A DNA stretch of 64,000 nucleotides from Thaumasiovibrio subtropicus (GTDB lineage: Bacteria > Pseudomonadota > Gammaproteobacteria > Enterobacterales > Vibrionaceae), in contig NZ_AP023054.1 in assembly GCF_019703835.1 (NCBI RefSeq), forward strand, positions 3,409,580 to 3,473,579, written 5' to 3'. Of this stretch, positions 57,862 to 64,000 are shown in pieces. The notes below the pieces were generated by a model. That model was not told the DNA's origin. It saw only the letters and a list, made by a program, of their open reading frames with translations, and ran no database searches. Positions within the stretch are counted from its first letter, which is position 1, and every line of letters starts with the position of its first letter. The position numbers and the translations under genes are program-made.

Positions 57862-58214
57862 TATTCCTCCCTGAGTTCATATCCACACTTTACCTTGCAG
57901 TGGTGAGGATTCCTAGTCTCTATACTTGAAGCAAATCATTCGGCCTTTCCACTACTTAACGATGGCGTTCCTCGTTTCTCTCATCGCAGCGGAGCGTCCA
58001 ATTTATTGATAAATAAACAACAATCATCATCATGATGCCAGTGAATCCATCACGAATCTTCGAGCAGTACGTGAATTTTCCATCTCAAACCCAGCTTCCC
58101 CATACCACAATGCAAGTCCATACCTTAGATAATCCAGCAGAGCTCACAATTTCTGTTACATCTCACAGATGTGGACGCGATTAACGGTACACTTCTGCCA
58201 ATCAAGGAGGGGTT
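57862..58214. other. Non-coding gap before yhhM
   Basis: About 350 bases between two divergent genes. I see no gene, tRNA or strong repeat. Only the strong ribosome site AAGGAGG just before yhhM at 58215 stands out. Confidence 0.5.
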
Positions 58215-58544
58215 ATGCCTATCACTGTTATCGTCGTCATGCTGGTGCTGCTGGTTTTTGCCGGAGCATATTTGTGGTTTTCTCTCAGCCGCCATACTTA
58301 TGGACAAGGCGCAAAAGAGAAAGATATTCTCGTCAAAGTACTCGATAAACAGAGTGTTGAAGTAGAGCGTCCATTGCCCGGAGAAGAAACCGAGCGATAT
58401 TGGATCTATGTTCAGCCCGTTAAAGGAGGCCCAAAGCGCGAGTTTGAAGTCGGTATTCACTATTACCATTCATTAAACTCGGGAGATGAAGGCATACTCA
58501 CTTACCAAGGCACCCGCTTTTGTCACTTCGCACTGCGACGCTAA
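58215..58544 (+). CDS. yhhM: DUF2500 membrane-anchored protein YhhM
   Basis: A 109-residue protein with an N-terminal membrane span (about 4-24) and a soluble domain with KVLDKQSVEVE, YWIYVQPVKGG and GDEGILTYQGTRFCHF typical of DUF2500. E. coli keeps yhhL-yhhM-yhhN as neighbours. A strong AAGGAGG site precedes the ATG. Function unknown. Confidence 0.85.
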   Translation: MPITVIVVMLVLLVFAGAYLWFSLSRHTYGQGAKEKDILVKVLDKQSVEVERPLPGEETERYWIYVQPVKGGPKREFEVGIHYYHSLNSGDEGILTYQGTRFCHFALRR

Positions 58545-58602
58545 CATCCTGCGAAGGTCAGCTCTGCAAGTAACCGCCATCGTTAGTGGTTACTTGCAAG
58601 CT

Positions 58603-59625
58603 CTAGGGAACCAGCCACGCCCATCTGGCTCTCGAGGCTAAATAACGCGTCATCCACCATGCTCCCCACAAAGCAACAAACGTCCAAACCACAATCATGA
58701 CAACCGATGGCCCCCAATACAGCGACCACTCTCTGACAGGCCATAATACGATTGGATGCAATAAATAGATCCCCAGACTATATCGGCTCACCTCTCCGAC
58801 CACCTTGGTCACCTGTGGTGATAAGAGTGCATACGCTTGCTGGCACAACACAAAGACTGCCGCAGCAATCACCGCGGTATTCAATGTCTTGTAAGAGAGC
58901 CAACGACCAACCAAGTAACGTTCTGCGGCGAGACTCGGCACGATGACTTGATAAGCCGTCAATGCGATCGCCCCCATCATTACCACCACCCAAAACGGCC
59001 AACGTAGATGCCACCAATGGGTTTGTATCATGTGGTATAAACCATAGCCTGCCAGTAAATATCCGCTATAAAACAAGATGTCCTGACTCCAAACCCCATC
59101 TAGACGTAAAAGGTTTGCTGAGACAAGCAGTAGCCATGCCATGAGTAAACTTTGCCAGTAAAGCGGTGCGCATTGTTGACATAGATAACGCAGCCAAGGC
59201 ACAACGATATAAAGAGGGATAAAATAGTAGAAAAAGCCTAGGTGATAATAGGTAGGGGAACGCCATGCATCTTTAAGCACATACACCACTGACTCCCATT
59301 GCCATCCCTGTTTTGTAAGGCCACTCAGTAACGCATAAAACAGCGACCAAACGAGAAAAGGCACGACAACTTTGCCAACGCGACGTTTTAGGTAGTAGCT
59401 CAAATCAAAAGGGCGTGTATCACTCAAGAGCAATGCCCCGCTTATCATAATAAAAAGCGGCACAGCCCAGCGACTCGCACTATTGATCGCAATCGCCATA
59501 CTCCAGTCCCATGCAGCCAACTCACTGATTTGATATCGATATGGCCCCAGCACGTGAATAGCGACAACGGCGATGGCAGCCACACACCGCATTAGGTCGA
59601 TATAAGCTACTTTCTCTCGCTGCAT
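58603..59625 (-). CDS. Acyltransferase 3 family membrane protein
   Basis: A 340-residue integral membrane protein with about ten spans, of the OafA/NodX acyltransferase-3 group that O-acetylates sugars at the cell surface. The start YIDLMRCVAAIAVVAIHVLGPYR carries the conserved R and H pair; FIMISGALLL and FLVWSLFYALL are further family parts, and the late SLGIYLLHPIV is typical. Start 59625 is preferred over 59697 because the conserved segment lies nine residues in. No sugar-synthesis genes are adjacent, so the target is unknown. Confidence 0.82.
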   Translation of the reverse strand: MQREKVAYIDLMRCVAAIAVVAIHVLGPYRYQISELAAWDWSMAIAINSASRWAVPLFIMISGALLLSDTRPFDLSYYLKRRVGKVVVPFLVWSLFYALLSGLTKQGWQWESVVYVLKDAWRSPTYYHLGFFYYFIPLYIVVPWLRYLCQQCAPLYWQSLLMAWLLLVSANLLRLDGVWSQDILFYSGYLLAGYGLYHMIQTHWWHLRWPFWVVVMMGAIALTAYQVIVPSLAAERYLVGRWLSYKTLNTAVIAAAVFVLCQQAYALLSPQVTKVVGEVSRYSLGIYLLHPIVLWPVREWSLYWGPSVVMIVVWTFVALWGAWWMTRYLASRARWAWLVP

Positions 59626-60133
59626 GGCGTCTGAATACTCCTGTACTAAAGTCTGATACGAATGGTGCTCACGGATTTTGACCACACATATAGCCACCTG
59701 TGCCCTAAAAATAAGCTAAAGCAACGATATTTTATCACTTTGGCACTCGCCACTTGTCACTCAGGCGTCAATTCGGGCGTATTTTGACTCAAACCGAAAA
59801 ATGAATGGTTATGCGTTTGTTAATTTGAGCTTCAGAAGATGTCTAAATGTATTCAGCGGTAAAGACGGACTGTAAGTGACGGAGTTATCAAAAAGGCACC
59901 GCTTTGCAACACCTTTTTAAATCATAAACTTACAAGGAATGACTTTTTACACATCTTCAGCATTAATACGCCATATCCGATAGCCAATACCACATCAAAC
60001 CAAAACAAACTCACAACAACTTATTCACCAATAACACATTTTGACACAATTATGTCTTTCTTATCGCCTAATTATTGGCGTAACCTGCCAGCACAATACC
60101 CATAGACGGGATAAAATAAAAATGGAGCACAAC
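59626..60133. other. Non-coding gap before the AbgT-family gene
   Basis: About 500 bases between divergent genes, A/T-rich. A weak terminator-like pair AAAAAGG / CCTTTTT lies near 59893-59922. No gene or known regulatory RNA is recognised. Confidence 0.4.
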
Positions 60134-61729
60134 ATGCAAACATCTCCTTCGCTCTCCACCAAAAAACAGAAAAAAAATCTGTTTACGCGCTTTCTCGATA
60201 GCGTCGAATGGCTTGGAAATCTCTTACCGCATCCGATCACTCTTTTTGCCATCTTCTGCGTCGCGATTGTCGTCGCATCAGGAATTGCGGGTTATTTTGA
60301 GCTTTCTGTTGTTGACCCACGTCCTGAAGGGGCAAGTGGCCGCGCCGCTGACGGCATGATTCACGTTGTCAGCTTAATGAGCGCGGAAGGCTTGCAGCGT
60401 ATCGTACAAAGTGTTGTCACTAACTTCACCGGCTTTGCGCCACTCGGTACCGTATTGGTCGCCATGCTGGGTGTCGCCGTTGCTGAACACTCTGGGTTGC
60501 TTTCAGCTGGCATGCGTAAAATGGTGATGGGCGCATCGCCACGCCTTGTCACATTCACCATTGTTTTTGCTGGCATAATCTCTAATACGGCGTCAGAGCT
60601 TGGTTATGTCGTATTGATTCCACTAGCCGCAATGATATTCCATTCATTAGGTCGCCACCCACTCGCTGGCCTCGCGGCCGCCTTTGCCGGTGTTTCTGGC
60701 GGTTACTCCGCAAACTTACTGCTTGGCACCGTTGACCCTTTGCTCTCAGGCATCACGGAAACAGCCGCACAAATGCTGGATCCCAACTATCTTGTCGGCC
60801 CTGAGGTTAACTGGTACTTCATGGCCTTCTCTACCTTCTTCGTATCTGCAGCAGGTACCTTTGTCACCGAGAAAATTGTTGAGCCCAAGCTCGGACAATA
60901 CAACACGGATGAAGCTTCAGAAGATGTAAGCCAAGACAAAGCGACTGCGGTCACGCCGCTAGAAACGCGAGGTCTGAAAATGGCAGGGCTGGCCGCGCTC
61001 GCAGTGTCAGCCGTACTGGCAATAACCATTGTGCCTGAGTGGGGTATTTTGCGTCACCCTGAAACCGGTGCTGTTGCAGGCTCACCTTTCCTACGCGGTA
61101 TTGTTGCCTTCATCTTTGTCTTCTTTGCCATCCCTGGCTATGTCTATGGCCGCGTTGTGGGCACGATGCGCACAGATCGTGATGTTATTGATGCAATGTC
61201 GAAGTCAATGAGCTCAATGGGCATGTATATTGTGCTCGTTTTCTTTGCTGCACAGTTTGTTGCATTCTTCGGATGGACTAACTTTGGGCAGATCATTGCT
61301 GTCGGCGGTGCAAGCTTCCTCGAAGCCATGGGTATTACAGGTCCAGCGCTCTTCTTTGGCTTTATCATTATGTGCGGCATCATCAACTTGTCGCTTGGGT
61401 CAGCATCAGCACAGTGGGCCATCACTGCACCCGTTTTCGTGCCGATGCTCATGCTGGTTGGCTACGCACCAGAGACCATTCAGGCTGCCTACCGAATCGG
61501 TGATTCTGTCACTAACTTGATTACCCCAATGATGAGCTACTTTGGCCTTATCATGGCCGTCGGTAGTCGCTATGTGAAGCGCCTTGGCATAGGTACCTTA
61601 ATTGCGACAATGCTGCCTTATACGATCTGCTTCTTGGTGGGTTGGAGCTTACTCTTCTATGTTTGGGTCTTTATCTTCAATATTCCTGTCGGTCCAGGTG
61701 CCGCAACTTACTACAACTTCGGTAGTTAA
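60134..61729 (+). CDS. AbgT family transporter
   Basis: A 531-residue inner membrane transporter of the AbgT family, whose members import p-aminobenzoyl-glutamate or export sulfonamide-like folate antimetabolites. It has about twelve spans; family landmarks are SVEWLGNLLPHPITLFAIF near the start, GVAVAEHSGLLS, the ANLLLGTVDPLL hairpin, and GSASAQWAITAPVFVPM in the second half. Start 60134 has GGAG six bases ahead; ATG 60122 is an alternative. It stands alone, followed by a terminator; substrate is not assigned. Confidence 0.88.
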   Translation: MQTSPSLSTKKQKKNLFTRFLDSVEWLGNLLPHPITLFAIFCVAIVVASGIAGYFELSVVDPRPEGASGRAADGMIHVVSLMSAEGLQRIVQSVVTNFTGFAPLGTVLVAMLGVAVAEHSGLLSAGMRKMVMGASPRLVTFTIVFAGIISNTASELGYVVLIPLAAMIFHSLGRHPLAGLAAAFAGVSGGYSANLLLGTVDPLLSGITETAAQMLDPNYLVGPEVNWYFMAFSTFFVSAAGTFVTEKIVEPKLGQYNTDEASEDVSQDKATAVTPLETRGLKMAGLAALAVSAVLAITIVPEWGILRHPETGAVAGSPFLRGIVAFIFVFFAIPGYVYGRVVGTMRTDRDVIDAMSKSMSSMGMYIVLVFFAAQFVAFFGWTNFGQIIAVGGASFLEAMGITGPALFFGFIIMCGIINLSLGSASAQWAITAPVFVPMLMLVGYAPETIQAAYRIGDSVTNLITPMMSYFGLIMAVGSRYVKRLGIGTLIATMLPYTICFLVGWSLLFYVWVFIFNIPVGPGAATYYNFGS

Positions 61730-61755
61730 TCGCACACTTTACCAACACCAATTCT

Positions 61756-61781
61756 AGCCGAGCATATTGCTCGGCTTTTTT
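61756..61781 (+). terminator. Terminator of the AbgT-family gene
   Basis: AGCCGAGCA-TAT-TGCTCGGCT stem followed by a T run. Confidence 0.92.
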
Positions 61782-61963
61782 GTATTCCAAACAAGACTTT
61801 GCATGCTAAATTTTCTTACACTTTGATCGCTTTTCTATGCACTTCCACTATAGACAACTAGACACCTAATGCGTAAAAATATGTGACGCTAATCCCAATT
61901 ATTCAGTTACATGATGTATGAAGACCAAAAGGATTATTGGATAACGCATTAAGGTAGAGCGTC

Positions 61964-62137
61964 ATGAATCTATTTAAAACTTGCCCACATTGCAGCAAAT
62001 TAACTGCACTCCACCGTGTACCACGCGGTTGGCTAGAGCGCACTCTCACACGTAAACACTGGCACAAGTGTCAATGCAGTGAATGCCGTGGCTTAAGCTA
62101 CGCTCACGCAACACGTGATGAGATGCAGGTAGCATAA
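61964..62137 (+). CDS. Small zinc-ribbon protein (57 residues)
   Basis: A short ORF with AAGGTAGAG ahead of the ATG. The product has CPHC at residues 7-10, and HKCQC with a following ECRG at about 35-42, so paired cysteines could hold one zinc in a ribbon. The remainder is rich in Arg and His (VPRGWLERTLTRKHWH). No family name is offered. Reality is supported by the cysteine spacing and the ribosome site, and by its own intergenic place between the AbgT terminator and the EAL-HDOD gene. Confidence 0.65.
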   Translation: MNLFKTCPHCSKLTALHRVPRGWLERTLTRKHWHKCQCSECRGLSYAHATRDEMQVA

Positions 62138-62160
62138 TGCTTACCATTGCAACACCCTGT

Positions 62161-62200
62161 CTTGCCAAGTGGGATACCAATTAGGCGTCCCCTTGGCAAG
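62161..62200. terminator. Long hairpin between convergent genes
   Basis: CTTGCCAAG / CTTGGCAAG with an inner GGGA / TCCC makes a 13-bp stem with one bulge. There is no clear T tail on either strand, so its use as a terminator is uncertain. Confidence 0.45.
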
Positions 62201-62245
62201 TACCTTCTCTTACGAAAGCGCCTACGACTCGGCGTGGGAAAGGGA

Positions 62246-63463
62246 TTACGCTTGACGGTAATCTTGTGACCAACGCAGCGCATCTTCGTACGCGACACTG
62301 ACTTGCTTAGGAGAGATAGACAGGGCTTCACAGCAGCGGTCTACTCGCTCCCATTCGGCCAAATCATATGCATCAAGCAGTGAGAGTAAGGTACCTAGCT
62401 CACCTTCTTTTGTTAACAAGGCTTTTTGCACGCTATCGGAAAGCGGTAGCAGCTCCACCACCTCTTCAAGCGGCGTATCTAATAGCGAATCGAGCATCGA
62501 AAAAAGACCTGACAAGAAAGCTTGATGTGTCAGCTCTTTGCGGCCTCCGGCCTGCGCCAAACTTTCACTCACCTTGGCGCGCAGAATGGACTGCATATAC
62601 AGTTCGTTGGGTTTATTGATGGCAGCATGCGCTGTCACGACGAGACTGACAAATTGACGCAACTTATCTTCACCAAGGTAGATCAACGCCTGTTTAAACG
62701 ACACGATCTCTTTCACCGTGCGCCCTTGGGTACTGGCATTAACATATCGCAGCAAAAGGTAAGAGAGTGCCAAGTCACTGGTAATCATCTTTTCAACACG
62801 ATTGAAATCGACGTTAGAGCGGCATAGCTCCTGCAATATCCGCAGAGTATTGACTTGTGAGCCATCAATACGGCGCTGCTTTAACAGTTCAGGCTTACTA
62901 AAATAGTAACCTTGGAAAAAGTGGAAGCCCGCATCAAAACACTGCTGATACTGCTCATGGGTCTCGACTTTCTCAGCAAGGAACTTAATTTTCTTGCCAC
63001 GATTCGCCACCACAAATGCACAAGCCTCTTCAACAGGCATCTGAAACAGATCAAGCTTGACAATATGAACCAGAGGAATAAATTTACGCCAACGCGCGCT
63101 GGGTACAAAGTCATCTAGCGCGATGACATAGCCCATCTTATTTAGCCGGCGTACCGCCTGATACAATCCGTCCGTTGGCTCACAGCTCTCTAATACCTCA
63201 ACCACGATTTGCTCTTTTGGCAGCATGGTCGGCACCAGACTTTCTAGACTCTGTTGAGGGAAGTTGATAAAGCTCCGCCCTGACGACAACGCTTTGTTTT
63301 GACCGCCCGCAAAATAGTTTTCGACAATAAGCCGACATGTCGCCGTGTTGAGCTCGACGTCCGGAAAGCCATTGGCTTCACCGTCACGAAATAGCAGCTC
63401 GTAACCGACGGTTTTTTGTTGACGATTAAAAATTGGCTGTCTTGCCACGTAGGAGTACATCAA
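62246..63463 (-). CDS. EAL-HDOD domain signalling protein
   Basis: A 405-residue cytosolic protein with an N-terminal EAL domain (about 1-200) and a C-terminal HDOD domain (about 205-395). The EAL signature survives as YELLFRDG, with later FINFPQQSL, IALDDFVP and EKVETHEQYQQC, so the usual D-D-F-G-T-G loop has become DDFVPS. Cyclic-di-GMP cleavage is doubtful, and a binding or regulatory role is likely. The architecture matches the YuxH/CdgJ-type proteins linked to motility in Vibrio. No flagellar gene is close. Confidence 0.87.
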   Translation of the reverse strand: MMYSYVARQPIFNRQQKTVGYELLFRDGEANGFPDVELNTATCRLIVENYFAGGQNKALSSGRSFINFPQQSLESLVPTMLPKEQIVVEVLESCEPTDGLYQAVRRLNKMGYVIALDDFVPSARWRKFIPLVHIVKLDLFQMPVEEACAFVVANRGKKIKFLAEKVETHEQYQQCFDAGFHFFQGYYFSKPELLKQRRIDGSQVNTLRILQELCRSNVDFNRVEKMITSDLALSYLLLRYVNASTQGRTVKEIVSFKQALIYLGEDKLRQFVSLVVTAHAAINKPNELYMQSILRAKVSESLAQAGGRKELTHQAFLSGLFSMLDSLLDTPLEEVVELLPLSDSVQKALLTKEGELGTLLSLLDAYDLAEWERVDRCCEALSISPKQVSVAYEDALRWSQDYRQA

Positions 63464-63657
63464 TACCTCATTTTACGCCTGACTTAGGAGGAACTGTAGC
63501 ACAGATAATAACCGACAAAGTGTCTGACTAATTATGCAATGTAACAATTTTCCCATACTCAAATAAATAGCTATACTTTTCAAGTGGTTATTTAAATACT
63601 TCATCGGATATGCCCCGCAGGCTATAATCCGTTGTCCTCAGAGCAAGTAAACAAGCC

Positions 63658-64000
63658 ATGAAATCAATGCAACATCGCGAAACCGAATACTCTCAGTTTG
63701 CAACTGACGTCTTGTCACCTTTCTGGCAACAGCGTCGAGAGGGGACGTTTGTCGGTCAACACAATCTTCCGCTCTATTGGGCTGGCTTTCGACAGCCTAA
63801 CCCCCGCGGTGCCGTTGTGATCATCAATGGCCGTGTTGAGTCATGCTGGAAGTATCAAGAGCTTTTCTATGACCTGTTCCAGCAAGGCTACGATGTCTAC
63901 AGTTATGACCACCGCGGCCAAGGTCGATCACCGCGTCTCACCGACAATGCAGACATTGGCTACATTGATCGCTTTGAGTTCTTTGTTGATGATGCCCATA
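63658..64000 (+). CDS. pldB: Lysophospholipase L2, 3' end cut by the window
   Basis: Alpha/beta-hydrolase resembling E. coli PldB, which removes acyl chains from lysophospholipids at the inner membrane. The 114 visible residues include VVIINGRVESCWKYQELFYDLFQQGYDV and the DHRGQGRSPR segment expected before the nucleophile region; the catalytic serine lies beyond the window end. Start 63658 (MKSMQHRETEY) is the first ATG of the frame. Diverges from the EAL-HDOD gene. Confidence 0.88.
   Translation, partial: MKSMQHRETEYSQFATDVLSPFWQQRREGTFVGQHNLPLYWAGFRQPNPRGAVVIINGRVESCWKYQELFYDLFQQGYDVYSYDHRGQGRSPRLTDNADIGYIDRFEFFVDDAH

Overview
This window is a chromosomal segment of a gammaproteobacterium, most likely a member of the Vibrionaceae. 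The gene order is the well-known gammaproteobacterial block sthA-fabR-yijD-trmA-btuB-murI-rrn-murB-birA-pantothenate kinase-tRNA(Thr-Tyr-Gly-Thr)-tuf-secE-nusG-rplKAJL-rpoBC-rsd-nudC-hemE-yjaG, running mostly on the minus strand. It is followed by a second conserved block, ubiAC-glpG-glpE-rpoH-ftsXEY-rsmD-yhhL/M/N. The family call rests on gene order and protein resemblance; no genus is assigned.

Layout. 1-3.4 kb: pncB (cut by the window edge), yjaG, a 2-hydroxyacid dehydrogenase and an uracil-DNA-glycosylase-like protein. 3.8-6.5 kb: hemE, nudC, rsd. 6.7-20.5 kb: the transcription/translation super-cluster rpoC, rpoB, rplL, rplJ, rplA, rplK, nusG, secE, tuf and four tRNAs, all on the minus strand. 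20.6-23.4 kb: type III pantothenate kinase, birA and murB with overlapping ends. 23.4-25.3 kb: a GNAT acetyltransferase and pssA. 25.56-26.68 kb: an IS630-family insertion sequence whose transposase is split over two frames. 26.7-38.3 kb: a scrambled tRNA-like relic, then two complete tandem rRNA operons (16S-Glu-Lys-Val-23S-5S) on the minus strand, the downstream one followed by tRNA-Asp. 38.5-46.6 kb: a membrane-anchored RRM protein, murI, btuB with a cobalamin riboswitch, a PduO-like protein, trmA, yijD, fabR, sthA. 46.6-55.8 kb: ubiA, ubiC, a FliL-like protein, glpG, glpE, rpoH, ftsX, ftsE, ftsY, rsmD, yhhL, a MarC/YhgN protein. 55.9-64 kb: small accessory proteins (YecH, DUF2007/zinc ribbon, YhhN, a HEPN-like membrane protein, YhhM), an acyltransferase-3 protein, an AbgT-family transporter, a 57-residue zinc-ribbon ORF, an EAL-HDOD protein and the start of pldB.

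How it works together. The centre is growth machinery: rRNA, RNA polymerase core, ribosomal stalk proteins, EF-Tu, secretion and transcription elongation factors, cell wall precursors (murB, murI), cofactors (CoA, biotin, haem, NAD, ubiquinone, B12) and the heat-shock sigma factor with the FtsEX/FtsY envelope genes. I did not find a phage, integron, CRISPR array or defence island. The most unusual signals are: the paired rRNA operons with a covarying 16S helix difference, a 75-nt longer leader-side spacer in one copy and frame-like 1-nt indels; the chimeric tRNA relic beside IS630; the PduO-like protein without its ATP loop beside a B12 riboswitch; a 100-bp hexanucleotide repeat inside ftsY; and a cluster of four GTACAGC repeats in a non-coding gap.
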